Part shown: positions 44,019 to 54,306 of the stretch, one piece after another
Layout of the letters: every line of letters starts with the position of its first letter
Numbering within the stretch: position 1 is the first letter of the stretch
Source: an uncultured Clostridia bacterium
GTDB lineage: Bacteria > Bacillota > Clostridia > Christensenellales > Borkfalkiaceae
Direction of reading: 5' to 3'
DNA: 64,000 nucleotides
Assembly (NCBI GenBank): GCA_947595585.1
Contig: CANQET010000001.1
Location: 124,001-188,000 of the forward strand
The notes under the pieces: model-generated
Seen by the model: only the letters and a program-made list of their open reading frames with translations
Databases searched by the model: none
Told to the model about the DNA's origin: nothing
Made by a program: the position numbers and the translations under genes

Positions 44019-44048
44019 TATATTTACAAAACATATGGAGAAGTGGTC

Positions 44049-46337
44049 ATGGATAAATATGAGCATGAACGAGATGGGCAATATGATTTTTACAGGGTGT
44101 TTTTGCCGCGCGTTGATTCGACGCGAAGCGTGGAGGAACTTCTCGGTGACAACAATGACGGCGTTCTGAATGGAAACTTGATTGAATTTAAGTTGCATGT
44201 TTCAGATTTGGGGGCCGTTCTGTTTCAATGTATCAAATACCTTTCTGCGCTCCGCATCAAGGGAAAATCCGTTCCTGCAAATATTTTAATTGTCGATGTG
44301 AATGCTTCAACTATATGGTTGTACCGTTCTGCGCACTATCTTATAGAGATCGAGAAACCTTATTGTGGCGGTGCATCGAAGAACAATGCCGGATTTATTG
44401 GCGGGAATGCTGAGGAGATCGTGCATTACGATGATCCGCTTGGGGCAGAGCGTGTCGTTTCTCTTTTAAGAGAGAGCAATTTCACGAAGATCCATATCGA
44501 CGAAAACTGCATAGTAGGGTGGGCTGAGCGGTTTTATCGTGAAGTTCCTACGGCGCGCAAGGAAGATTTTCTCGGCGACGACACAGGCAAACATATAACG
44601 ATAGGGGAAATCAGAAAACCTACCCGATTTGCAAGATATATTTATCCGTATACCACGCAAACAAACGTCAAATTCCACTATTTGATGGATAAACTGAACG
44701 ATACCCTGCAAAAGAAAAATCTCGGTGCATTCTACACGCCCGACCTTTATGCGGAAAAATCTCTCGAATTGGTGCGTGCTGCCATTGCACGCGTTCCCAC
44801 GGGAAACGATTATATTATTTTGGACAGGTGCGCGGGGACGGGCAATCTCGAAGTGCGGCTAACGGACGAAGAACTTTCGCACACCGTTGTTTCGACAATA
44901 GAATACTACGAATATAAAGTTTTGCAAGAGTTGCTCGGTTCAAAAGTGCGGCATATTATTCCGCCCGTGGAGACGGCGGAGACTTTCCGTGCGGGGCTGG
45001 TGGCGGGGTCGGACGCATTGAGCAAAGAATTTGTCGAAAATCCCGTCATCAAGCAATATCTTGATGACCCCGAGTGTACGATCATTCTCTTTGAAAATCC
45101 GCCCTTTGCGGAGACGACGAGCCTCGAACACCAAAAGAGAGGGGCGGGCGCCCTCTCCTCGGCGTGGAAACGGAGTTATGTGTGCGAGGAGATGAGGAAG
45201 GAAGTGAAGGGGACTGCCTGCAACGATTTGGGGAATGCATTCATTTGGTCGGGCTTCAAATACTATCTGCGGCAACCGACGGACAGCTATATCGTCTATT
45301 CTCCCGTGAAATATTGGAAGGCGCAGCACTTGATCGATCGGGAATTTTTGGGCGGATTCGCCTTCAACCGCCGTCATTTTCACACGAATCTTGATGCCTG
45401 TATTATGTGCGCTTGGTGGGGAAACGAGGCCAAACAAAACGAGGAAATTGTTTTGAAAGGTTACGACATTTTGCCGAACGGCATATTGGCGGAAGCGGTT
45501 GTTTTGCCCGTCAAGAAGGTACACGAACTATTCAGCACCAAATATTATGACAAAACATCTTTCGCGCACGCCGAAGAAAACGGGATCCTGACGGGCTTAA
45601 ACGGGCTTGAAGCGGACGGTAGCGTTAAAAGACGCATTAAACCCTTATTCAGCAATGAAATGATCGGCTATTTGGTTGCCGACAGCGTTGGTTTCGATAA
45701 TCCCGATGCGAAGTCGAGCCTTCTTGTTGCGGGCCGCTATAACGGCAACGGTTTTTTCCTGCGCAAGGATAACTATCTCGAAAAGCTGCCGATGTTCTGC
45801 GCGTCGAGATACATTACCTATAATCGGGCGTGGACGGAGCGCGGGCGTATCATGAAGTCGGCGGACGGTGCGGAGAAATTTTTTGCCGACGTCGCGAGCG
45901 GAACACTTTCGCAGTTTTTACTGAAATGCCTGCTCTTCACCTGCATGGAAATGCAGAACCACATGCGCACGTTCACGGGGAGCGACGGCCGCTTTTATCG
46001 GAACGAGCTCTGTCTCGATACAACGAACGGCGAGACGATCGCCTCCCGCGATCTCAAAAATCTTGCCCTAAACGAGCACGAAAAAGTCATTTTGCGGCAA
46101 TGGGGACGGGTTTTTTCATGGGCAAAAAAGACGGAGAAGTACGATTCGTCTCTCACTTACGGCGCGTATCAGATTTATGCGGAACTTGACACCTTTTATA
46201 AAGACGAAAGGACGGGCGACATTGTGTATGACAATGTGGAGTTACATACCGCCCTTGCGGGATTGAAAGCGCTTGTCAAAGAATATTACAATGCCGAAAT
46301 CGTGCCCGTGCTCTTCGAATATGAATTTTTGAAATAG
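44049..46337 (+). CDS. N6-adenine DNA methyltransferase with possible N-terminal nuclease domain (type IIG-like)
   Basis: 762 residues. ATG 44049 follows GGAG by eight bases. Methyltransferase motifs: X at residues 226-231 (GAFYTP), I at 259-267 (DRCAGTGNL), IV at 350-353 (NPPF, typical of N6-adenine enzymes). The N-terminal region has Asp37, then Glu46-Phe-Lys48 (NDGVLNGNLIEFKLHV) and a following Gln helix (LGAVLFQCIKYLSAL), a layout like PD-(D/E)xK nucleases fused to type IIG methyltransferases. The C-terminal 300 residues probably hold target recognition. Base composition is far more AT-rich than the flanking glycolytic genes. No separate endonuclease gene is present, so this is a single-polypeptide R-M enzyme or an orphan methyltransferase. 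Confidence 0.87.
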   Translation: MDKYEHERDGQYDFYRVFLPRVDSTRSVEELLGDNNDGVLNGNLIEFKLHVSDLGAVLFQCIKYLSALRIKGKSVPANILIVDVNASTIWLYRSAHYLIEIEKPYCGGASKNNAGFIGGNAEEIVHYDDPLGAERVVSLLRESNFTKIHIDENCIVGWAERFYREVPTARKEDFLGDDTGKHITIGEIRKPTRFARYIYPYTTQTNVKFHYLMDKLNDTLQKKNLGAFYTPDLYAEKSLELVRAAIARVPTGNDYIILDRCAGTGNLEVRLTDEELSHTVVSTIEYYEYKVLQELLGSKVRHIIPPVETAETFRAGLVAGSDALSKEFVENPVIKQYLDDPECTIILFENPPFAETTSLEHQKRGAGALSSAWKRSYVCEEMRKEVKGTACNDLGNAFIWSGFKYYLRQPTDSYIVYSPVKYWKAQHLIDREFLGGFAFNRRHFHTNLDACIMCAWWGNEAKQNEEIVLKGYDILPNGILAEAVVLPVKKVHELFSTKYYDKTSFAHAEENGILTGLNGLEADGSVKRRIKPLFSNEMIGYLVADSVGFDNPDAKSSLLVAGRYNGNGFFLRKDNYLEKLPMFCASRYITYNRAWTERGRIMKSADGAEKFFADVASGTLSQFLLKCLLFTCMEMQNHMRTFTGSDGRFYRNELCLDTTNGETIASRDLKNLALNEHEKVILRQWGRVFSWAKKTEKYDSSLTYGAYQIYAELDTFYKDERTGDIVYDNVELHTALAGLKALVKEYYNAEIVPVLFEYEFLK

Positions 46338-46418
46338 AGATATGGCAAAGAGCAAATGCGATCGACGGGTCAACTTTAAGCGCGCTTTTGCGCTCTCTGC
46401 AATCAACAAATCATCCCT

Positions 46419-46476
46419 GAAAATGCAACATGAGTGCGAAAAATCGGCCCTTCCGCGATGGGAAGGGCCGATTTTT
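46419..46476. repeat. Right direct repeat of the R-M-like island
   Basis: Second copy of the repeat at 43607-43664, identical over 46419-46455. It carries the last 15 or so bases of the host membrane-protein gene as a relic, without the rest of the gene. Confidence 0.92.
46439..46476 (-). terminator. Terminator of tpiA
   Basis: The 16 bp stem AAAAATCGGCCCTTCC with its complement, loop GCGATG. It is 11 bases past the tpiA stop and near-identical to the hairpin on the other side of the island. Confidence 0.9.
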
Positions 46477-46486
46477 CGGGTGGAAA

Positions 46487-47236
46487 TTACTTATCGAAAT
46501 TGACGATCGCAGCGAAGTCTTGCGGCTTCAGGGAAGCGCCGCCGATGAGGCCGCCGTCGATCTCGGGCTGGGCCATGAGGCCCTTGCAGTTCTTTGCGTT
46601 CATCGAACCGCCGTATTGGATGCGCATCCTGCCCGTGTTCTTGCCCGCGTAGACTTTCTTCATCCGCTTTCTGATGTAGCCGATGGCCTCGTTGGCCTGT
46701 TCGTCGGTCGCGGTCTTGCCCGTCCCGATCGCCCAGATGGGCTCGTAGGCGATGACGACCTTCGAGAGGTCTTCGATGCCTTGGAAATCGATGGCGATCT
46801 GCTTGGAGAGCACTTCCTCGGTCCTGCCGTTCTCGCGCTCCTCGAGGCTCTCGCCGATGCAGACGATGGGGGTAAGCCCTGCCGCAAGCGCAGCGAGGGT
46901 ACGCTTGTTGACGGTCTCATCGGTCTCGCCGAAGTACTGCCGCCGTTCGCTGTGGCCGATGATGACGTATTGTACGCCGTATTCCTTGAGCATGGCTGCC
47001 GAAATTTCGCCCGTGTAGGCGCCTTTTTCGGCGAAGTGCACGTTCTGGGCGCCGAGGCGGATCTTGGAGCCGTGGATGGCCTTCTTGACGGCGGGGATAT
47101 CGATCGCGGGGACGCAGACGACGACGTCGCACTTGGCGTCTTTCACGAGGGGCTTGAGCTCTTTGATGAGCTCGACCGCCTCGGAAGCGGTGTTGTTCAT
47201 CTTCCAGTTTCCTGCGATAATGGGTCTTCTTGCCAT
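46487..47236 (-). CDS. tpiA: Triosephosphate isomerase
   Basis: Interconverts dihydroxyacetone phosphate and glyceraldehyde-3-phosphate. 249 residues, standard length. Catalytic residues are visible: Asn/Lys in AGNWKMN, His in [13 protein letters not shown], Glu in [16 protein letters not shown]; the phosphate loop is YGGSMNAKN and [16 protein letters not shown] upstream of ATG 47236. Downstream of pgk by 35 bases on the same strand and most likely co-transcribed. Confidence 0.97.
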   Translation of the reverse strand: MARRPIIAGNWKMNNTASEAVELIKELKPLVKDAKCDVVVCVPAIDIPAVKKAIHGSKIRLGAQNVHFAEKGAYTGEISAAMLKEYGVQYVIIGHSERRQYFGETDETVNKRTLAALAAGLTPIVCIGESLEERENGRTEEVLSKQIAIDFQGIEDLSKVVIAYEPIWAIGTGKTATDEQANEAIGYIRKRMKKVYAGKNTGRMRIQYGGSMNAKNCKGLMAQPEIDGGLIGGASLKPQDFAAIVNFDK

Positions 47237-47271
47237 AATTTTTCCTCCTTAAGATGCTGTTTCAAGTGTGC

Positions 47272-48582
47272 TTATGCGTTCTTCTCGTTGAGGCAGGCGA
47301 TGCCCGGGAGCACCTTGCCTTCGAAGAGCTCGAGGGAAGCGCCGCCGCCCGTCGAGATGTGGGTGATCTTATCGGCATAGCCGAGCTGCGCGCATGCGGC
47401 CGCGGAATCGCCGCCGCCGACGATGGTCGTAGCGCCCTTGGCTTCGGCAAGCGCCGCCGCCACCGCATTGGTCCCTGCGGCGAGGGTGGGGTTCTCGAAG
47501 ACGCCCATGGGGCCGTTCCAGATGACCGTCTTGGCCGCCTTCACCTTTTCCGCATAGAGGGCACGGGTCTTTTCGCCGATATCGAGCCCCATCATATCCT
47601 TCGGGATGTTGTGGGAGTCCACCGTCTCGATCTCGACGGGGGCATCGATGGGATCGGGGAAGGCCTTGGTCACCACGGTATCGACGGGCAGAAGAAGTTC
47701 CTTGCCTGCCGCCTTGGCCTTTTCGAGCATCTCCTTGCAGTAGCCGAGCTTCTCGTCGTCCACGAGGGAGGTGCCGATCTCGTAGCCCTGTGCCTTCAGG
47801 AAGGTGTATGCCATCCCGCCGCCGATGATGAGGGTATCGCACTTTTCGAGCAAGTTGGAGATGACGCCGAGCTTATCCGCAACTTTGGCGCCGCCGAGGA
47901 TGGCGACGAAGGGGTGCACGGGATGCTCGAGGCTATCCGCCATCACGGTGAGTTCCTTTTCGATGAGGAAGCCGCAGACCGCCGTCTTCACGAGACCGTA
48001 TTCGACGATCGCCGCCGTCGAAGCATGGGATCTGTGGGCGGTACCGAAGGCGTCGTTGACGTAGATATCGCAGTAGGCTGCCAGCTTTTTGCAGAATTCG
48101 AGGTCTTTCTTCTCCTCTTCCCAGTGGAAGCGAAGGTTCTCGAGCAGGACGGCTTCCCCCGCCTTGAGTGCGGCGACTTTCGCCTGCGCATCGGGGCCGA
48201 TGACATCCTTCGCGAAGGTGACTTTTCCGCCGAGGAGCTCGTTGAGACGGGCGGCGACGGGGGCGAGGGTGAGCTTCTTCGGCTCATCCTTTTTGGCCTT
48301 CTCGATGATGGCTTCCGCCGTGGTCTCGCCCTTCTCCACCTTGGCCTTATCCTTCTTATTGAGCTTCACCTCGTCCGAGAAAATGGAGTGGGGCTTGCCC
48401 ATGTGGGAGCAGAGGACGACTTTGGCGCCGTGCTCGAGCAGGTATCGGATGGTAGGAAGCGCCCCGACGATACGGTTTTCATCGGTGATCTTGCCGTCCT
48501 TCATGGGGACGTTGAAATCGCAGCGCACGAGGACGCGCTTGCCTTGCCAGTCTTTGACGTCTTTCACGGTCATTTTGTTCAT
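47272..48582 (-). CDS. pgk: Phosphoglycerate kinase
   Basis: Glycolytic ATP-forming step from 1,3-bisphosphoglycerate. 436 residues, about 40 longer than the common enzyme. The extra length lies after SHMGKP, where a Lys/Glu-rich segment ([20 protein letters not shown]...KKDEPKK) precedes the usual [15 protein letters not shown]. Signatures: [60 protein letters not shown] and [14 protein letters not shown] eight bases before ATG 48582 supports the start. Consensus promoter upstream. Confidence 0.97.
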   Translation of the reverse strand: MNKMTVKDVKDWQGKRVLVRCDFNVPMKDGKITDENRIVGALPTIRYLLEHGAKVVLCSHMGKPHSIFSDEVKLNKKDKAKVEKGETTAEAIIEKAKKDEPKKLTLAPVAARLNELLGGKVTFAKDVIGPDAQAKVAALKAGEAVLLENLRFHWEEEKKDLEFCKKLAAYCDIYVNDAFGTAHRSHASTAAIVEYGLVKTAVCGFLIEKELTVMADSLEHPVHPFVAILGGAKVADKLGVISNLLEKCDTLIIGGGMAYTFLKAQGYEIGTSLVDDEKLGYCKEMLEKAKAAGKELLLPVDTVVTKAFPDPIDAPVEIETVDSHNIPKDMMGLDIGEKTRALYAEKVKAAKTVIWNGPMGVFENPTLAAGTNAVAAALAEAKGATTIVGGGDSAAACAQLGYADKITHISTGGGASLELFEGKVLPGIACLNEKNA

Positions 48583-48613
48583 AAAAGGTTCTCCTTACCT
48601 TTGATTTGATACA

Positions 48614-48642
48614 ATAATACCTCTTTTCCCGACCTTTGTCAA
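48614..48642 (-). promoter_or_regulatory. Promoter of pgk-tpiA
   Basis: On the minus strand TTGACA (48637-48642), 17-base spacer, TATTAT (48614-48619), 31 bases before the pgk start. Confidence 0.85.
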
Positions 48643-48649
48643 GAACTTT

Positions 48650-49200
48650 TTCAGACTTCGTATCGGCGAACTGCGGATAAGCTACGCAATACATTGTCAT
48701 GCTACGTTTTTCTTGGTCGCGTACGTTCGAGTACGCTCCCTGCGAAAAGCCTCGCATTCCTTGTCTTGCTTGCTTCTCCGCAGTTTAACGGTACCCGTAT
48801 TCGGGATAATCGGCAAGGCCGCTCCCAGCGACCTCATACCGAGGGCGTAGCCCGAGTGTATCTTTAAGATCCGCTCACTCCGCTACGCTTCGTTCGGGAT
48901 GAGGATTCGGACTGCGTAGGGGCACATCAGTACGTCATTCCGAGGCGTAGCCGAGGAATCTCGACTTTGAGATTTCTCACTACGTTCGAAATGACGTAAT
49001 ACCCCCCCCCTCCCACGGAGGGGGTAGTGCTCGGAATGGACCGCGGAGGGGGTAGTGCTCGGAATGGGCCGCGAAGGGGGGGCTGCTCCATGCCTCATGT
49101 CTCATTGTCTCATTCTCCATTCCCCATTCTTCATTCTTCATTTTCCATTCCCTTTGGGCGAAAAATTCACAAATTCGGGCAAGAAGGCGGGGAAAAAGGG
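48650..49200. repeat. Repeat-filled intergenic region (families A, B, C)
   Basis: A family A element with variant ends (AACTGCGGATAAGC at 48669-48682, GCTTCTCCGCAGTT at 48772-48785), family B fragments (about 48825-48900 and 48929-48998), family C words repeated with GGGGGTAGTGCTCGGAATGG (about 49003-49085), and CATTCTTCATT runs (49100-49150). No gene is visible. Confidence 0.72.
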
Positions 49201-49231
49201 GAAATTTTTCGGGAAAGTGGCTTTATTTCGT

Positions 49232-49260
49232 TTGACAAATCTCTTTCCATTTGCTAAAAT
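49232..49260 (+). promoter_or_regulatory. Promoter of the str operon (rpsL)
   Basis: TTGACA (49232-49237), 17-base spacer, extended -10 TGCTAAAAT (TAAAAT 49255-49260). The leader of about 108 bases contains small hairpins such as GGATC/GATCC. Confidence 0.85.
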
Positions 49261-49374
49261 TATCAATAGCCGCAAAAGAGGCAGATTTTTTTGTGCGCCC
49301 TTTTTCGGATGAAATCGATTCTTCGGATCGGCAGAGATCCACGAGAATATTCCGGATTCTATAAGGAGGTAACT

Positions 49375-49746
49375 ATGCCCACAATCAACCAGCTCATCAA
49401 GAAAGGCAGGGAGCGCGAGGTCTTCAAGTCCAAGAGCCCCATCCTCGAAGGCTGTCCGCAGAAGCGCGGCGTGTGCTTGCAGGTGACGACAACGACGCCC
49501 AAGAAGCCCAACTCCGCCCTTCGTAAGATCGCGAGAGTCAGATTGACCAACAAGCAGGAAGGTACCGTGTACATCCCCGGCGAAGGCCACAATCTGCAGG
49601 AGCACAGCTCCGTGCTCATCCGCGGCGGAAGAGTCAAGGATCTGCCCGGCGTGCGGTATCACATCATCCGCGGCGCCCTCGATACGGCAGGCGTTGCCAA
49701 GCGCAAGCAGGCACGCAGCAAGTACGGCGCAAAACTGCCCAAGTAA
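49375..49746 (+). CDS. rpsL: 30S ribosomal protein S12
   Basis: 123 residues, decoding-centre protein. Hallmarks: [60 protein letters not shown]. The residues that change in streptomycin resistance are wild type (Lys43, Lys88). AAGGAGG upstream fixes the start at 49375; an open frame from 49291 is leader sequence. First gene of an rpsL-rpsG-fusA-tuf cluster. Confidence 0.98.
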   Translation: MPTINQLIKKGREREVFKSKSPILEGCPQKRGVCLQVTTTTPKKPNSALRKIARVRLTNKQEGTVYIPGEGHNLQEHSSVLIRGGRVKDLPGVRYHIIRGALDTAGVAKRKQARSKYGAKLPK

Positions 49747-50022
49747 GCGGTTTTTCCGCATACGTCTGCGGCGTTTTGCCGTGTACGTACCCCAACTTTC
49801 CTATCTGAATTTCGGAATATTCAAGGCCCGATGAAGGTAGGCAGTATTCCCCGAGAGGGGGAGAAGGTTCGCTACCGCAGAGCGGCAAGCGATAGCTTAA
49901 AAGAAGGGTCAAGCCCTGTACCCACGGCACGCATGAGCGGCGTGCAAAAGCCCTTCGGGGCGGGCTCACGCCACCTGAACAAGGCGAGGTGGGCGTGAAA
50001 ATCGAACAAGGAGGATATCATC
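49747..50022 (+). ncRNA. Structured rpsL-rpsG intercistronic RNA (candidate)
   Basis: 276 bases between rpsL and rpsG without an ORF and without dispersed repeats. At least six hairpins are visible: CCGCA/TGCGG (49756-49771), CCCC-GAGA-GGGG (49849-49860), TCGCT enclosing CCGC-AGA-GCGG and AGCGA (49869-49892), GCACGC/GCGTGC (49927-49945), GCCC-TTCG-GGGC (49950-49961), and TCACGCCACCT with AGGTGGGCGTGA (49966-49998). GNRA and UUCG tetraloops argue for a folded RNA. A possible regulator of rpsG translation or a novel element; no known family recognised. Confidence 0.55.
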
Positions 50023-50493
50023 ATGCCGAGAAGAGGGAGTATTCCCAAGAGAGACGTGCTTCCCGATCCGCTTTACGGGAGCAAAGTCGTCACCAAGCTC
50101 ATCAACCAAATTATGCTCGACGGCGAGAAGAGCGTTGCGCAGAAGATCGTCTACGATGCGTTCCAGCAGATGGGCGAGAAGCTCAACATGGAGCCCATGG
50201 AGATCTTCACCCGTGCGCTTGCAAACATCACCCCCACGGTGGAGGTGAAGGCAAGGCGTGTCGGCGGTGCCAACTATCAGGTGCCCGTCGAGATCCGGCC
50301 CGAGCGCCGTCAGACCCTCGCGATCCGCTGGCTCGTCGCCAACACGAGAAAGCGTTCCGAGCGCGAGATGTCGAAGAAGCTCGCAGCCGAGCTTATTGAC
50401 GCTTACAATAACACCGGTGCGTCCGTCAAGAAAAAGGAAGATACGCACAGAATGGCGGAAGCGAACAAGGCGTTCGCGCATTTCCGCTTCTAA
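50023..50493 (+). CDS. rpsG: 30S ribosomal protein S7
   Basis: 156 residues, 16S-binding assembly initiator and, in known cases, translational repressor of the str operon. Signature: [28 protein letters not shown] and [30 protein letters not shown] 8 bases upstream. The preceding intercistronic RNA is much longer and more structured than usual for this junction. fusA starts 12 bases after the stop. Confidence 0.98.
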   Translation: MPRRGSIPKRDVLPDPLYGSKVVTKLINQIMLDGEKSVAQKIVYDAFQQMGEKLNMEPMEIFTRALANITPTVEVKARRVGGANYQVPVEIRPERRQTLAIRWLVANTRKRSEREMSKKLAAELIDAYNNTGASVKKKEDTHRMAEANKAFAHFRF

Positions 50494-50505
50494 GAGGCAG
50501 AAAGA

Positions 50506-52584
50506 ATGGCAAGACAATACGACTTATTGCACACCCGCAACTTCGGCATCATGGCACACATCGATGCGGGCAAGACGACGACGACCGAGCGCATCCTGTT
50601 CTATACGGGCAAGACGCACAAGATCGGCGAGGTGCACGAGGGCGCGGCGACAATGGACTGGATGGTACAGGAGCAGGAGCGCGGCATTACGATCACTTCG
50701 GCCGCGACGACTTGCTTCTGGAAGGGCCATCGCTTCAACATCATCGATACCCCCGGGCACGTCGACTTCACGGTAGAGGTCGAGCGCTCTTTGCGCGTCT
50801 TGGACGGCGCCGTGGCGACGTTCTGTGCAAAAGGCGGCGTAGAGCCCCAGTCCGAGACGGTCTGGCGGCAGGCGGATACCTACAAGGTGCCCCGCATCGC
50901 CTACGTCAATAAGATGGATATCAACGGCGCCGACTTCTTCCGCGTGGAGCGGATGATCCGCGAGCGGCTGTGCGCCAACCCCGTGCCCGTGGAACTTCCC
51001 ATCGGCAAGGAGGGGAGCTTCCGCGGCATCGTGGACCTCATCAAGATGGAGGCGGAGATCTATTACGACGATCTCGGCAAGGACTTCCGCAAGGAACCCA
51101 TCCCCGAGGACATGCTTTCCCTCGCCGAAGAATACCGCGCAAAGATGCTCGAGGAGGCGGCTTCCGCGTCCGATGAGCTCATGGAGAAGTTCTTCGCCGA
51201 GGGCGACCTCTCCGAGGAAGACATCATCGCGGGACTTCGCGCGCGCTGCCTCCGTATGGAAGCGGTGCCCATGCTCTGCGGCTCTTCCTATAAGAACAAG
51301 GGCGTGCAGTTCCTTTTGGACGCCGTTATAAACTTCCTTCCGAGCCCCGTAGACGTCGACCACGTCCGCGGCACCAACCCCAAGACGGGGGAAGAAGAGG
51401 AGCGCAAGACTTCGGACAGCGAACCCTTCGCGGGGCTTGCATTCAAGATCGCGACCGATCCCTTCGTGGGGTCCCTCGCCTATTTCCGCTGCTATTCGGG
51501 CAAACTTGAGGCGGGGTCCTATGTGTATAATTCGACCAAAGACAAGAAGGAACGCGTAGGGCGCCTCGTGCAGATGCACGCCAACGAACGCAAGGATATC
51601 GAAGAGATCTACTCGGGCGATATCTGCGCCATCGTCGGCCTCAAGAACACGACGACGGGCGATACGCTCTGCGACGAAAAGCACCCCATCATCCTCGAGA
51701 AGATGGAGTTCCCCGATCCCGTCATCCAGCTCTCTTTGGAGCCCAAGACCAAGGCGGGGCAGGAGAAGATGTCGCTCGCGCTCGCAAAGCTCGCCGAAGA
51801 GGATCCCACCTTCAGGACGTATACCGACAACGAAACCGGCCAGACCATTATCGCGGGCATGGGAGAGTTGCATCTCGATATCATCGTAGACCGCCTTCTC
51901 CGCGAGTTCCATGTGGAAGCCAACGTCGGCGCTCCGCAGGTCGCCTATCGCGAGACTTTCCGGAATGCCGTCGAGGCCGAAGGGCTGTATAAGCGGCAAT
52001 CGGGCGGCAAGGGCCAATACGGCCACTGCAAGATCCGCCTCATCCCGCAGGAGCCCGGCACGGGGTACGTCTTCGAAGACCACACCGTGGGCGGTTCCAT
52101 TCCCAAGGAGTTCATTCCCGCCGTCGATAAGGGCATCCGCGAGGCCGCGAAGAACGGCTTCCTCGCGGGCTACGAAGTCGTGGACTTCAAGGTGGAAGTA
52201 TACGACGGAAGCTATCACGAGGTCGACTCTTCGGAAATGGCCTTCAAGATCGCGGGGTCAATGGCCTTCAAAAACGGTATGGAAAAGGCAAAGCCCGTAT
52301 TGCTCGAACCCATCATGAAGGTGCAGATCATCACGCCCGAAGATTACTTCGGCGACCTCATGGGGAACGTCTCTTCCCGCCGCGGCAGCATCACGAGCAC
52401 CGACGATCGGGGCGGCGCCAAGATCATCGACGCCGAGATCCCGCTCTCCGAGATGTTCGGCTATGCGACGGAGCTCCGTTCCCGTACGCAGGGCAGAGGG
52501 CAGTTCACGATGCAGTTCGATCACTACTATGAAGTGCCCCGCTCGATCTCCGAGAAGATCGTCACAAACCGCACGAAAAACTGA
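50506..52584 (+). CDS. fusA: Elongation factor G
   Basis: 692 residues, ribosomal translocase GTPase. G-motifs: [48 protein letters not shown]; later domains end with [27 protein letters not shown], typical of translational (not tetracycline-resistance) EF-G. The ribosome site is weak (GAGGCAGAAAGA), consistent with coupling to rpsG 12 bases upstream. A separate promoter lies between fusA and tuf. Confidence 0.98.
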   Translation: MARQYDLLHTRNFGIMAHIDAGKTTTTERILFYTGKTHKIGEVHEGAATMDWMVQEQERGITITSAATTCFWKGHRFNIIDTPGHVDFTVEVERSLRVLDGAVATFCAKGGVEPQSETVWRQADTYKVPRIAYVNKMDINGADFFRVERMIRERLCANPVPVELPIGKEGSFRGIVDLIKMEAEIYYDDLGKDFRKEPIPEDMLSLAEEYRAKMLEEAASASDELMEKFFAEGDLSEEDIIAGLRARCLRMEAVPMLCGSSYKNKGVQFLLDAVINFLPSPVDVDHVRGTNPKTGEEEERKTSDSEPFAGLAFKIATDPFVGSLAYFRCYSGKLEAGSYVYNSTKDKKERVGRLVQMHANERKDIEEIYSGDICAIVGLKNTTTGDTLCDEKHPIILEKMEFPDPVIQLSLEPKTKAGQEKMSLALAKLAEEDPTFRTYTDNETGQTIIAGMGELHLDIIVDRLLREFHVEANVGAPQVAYRETFRNAVEAEGLYKRQSGGKGQYGHCKIRLIPQEPGTGYVFEDHTVGGSIPKEFIPAVDKGIREAAKNGFLAGYEVVDFKVEVYDGSYHEVDSSEMAFKIAGSMAFKNGMEKAKPVLLEPIMKVQIITPEDYFGDLMGNVSSRRGSITSTDDRGGAKIIDAEIPLSEMFGYATELRSRTQGRGQFTMQFDHYYEVPRSISEKIVTNRTKN

Positions 52585-52653
52585 ACATAGCGGGAAAACT
52601 TCCGCGATTTGCGGAGAAATCGGAAAATTTTGCAAAAAACTCCCGTAAAGTCA

Positions 52654-52682
52654 TTGCAAAATTTTTCCGTTTCGGTTATAAT
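52654..52682 (+). promoter_or_regulatory. Promoter of tuf
   Basis: TTGCAA (52654-52659), 17-base spacer, TATAAT (52677-52682) in the 207-base gap after fusA; allows tuf expression independent of the str promoter. Confidence 0.8.
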
Positions 52683-52791
52683 AAAGTTCGGCAAGCGATC
52701 CAGCTTGATATCATTGATTGATAGATAGCTGCGCTTCTGCCCCGCGTGGGCGGAAAAAGTTATCAAAAATATATCTTTGGAGGAAACATCA

Positions 52792-54012
<1,221 letters not shown>

Positions 54013-54025
54013 TCGAAATCAGCCC

Positions 54026-54059
54026 AAAAAAGGCGCGGTAAAGCTATCGCGCCTTTTTT
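54026..54059 (+). terminator. tuf terminator
   Basis: Perfect 12 bp stem AAAAAAGGCGCG and CGCGCCTTTTTT with a 10-base loop, ending in T6. Confidence 0.93.
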
Positions 54060-54179
54060 CCGTGCGGCGAAAAATTCCGCAGCCGCCGCCCCAATCGCAG
54101 CATGAAAAAGGCGCAAAAATGGGGTACGCCGCATCATCATAAAACCACTATTTTCGGCTTTTTCCTTGGATTTTTCCGC

Positions 54180-54222
54180 AAAAACACGTGTTTTTACATT
54201 ATTTCGATAAAAATCGAAATAA
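54180..54222. promoter_or_regulatory. Two adjacent perfect palindromes upstream of the YihY-like gene
   Basis: AAAAACAC-GTGTTTTT (54180-54195) and TTATTTCGAT-AAAA-ATCGAAATAA (54199-54222), three bases apart. They could be operator sites or hairpins; no convincing -35/-10 pair is visible around them. Confidence 0.5.
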
Positions 54223-54306
54223 CTACTGCATCGGACATAAGCGGGGGTGGGTGCGGTTTTGCAAACATCCCTTTTGTTTTCTTGGGACTTTGCGCACACT
54301 CATGGT

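Noticed and set aside
43670-46418. Prophage or integrative element
   Set aside because: No integrase, structural, replication or tRNA-attachment features; only a regulator and a methyltransferase.
46338-46418. Terminator for the methyltransferase (AGCGC-GCTTTT-GCGCT at about 46379-46394)
   Set aside because: Only a 5 bp stem and no T-run; not strong enough to list.
47272-48582. Frameshift or fusion in pgk because of its length
   Set aside because: The frame is continuous with all motifs in order; the extra length is a clean insertion.
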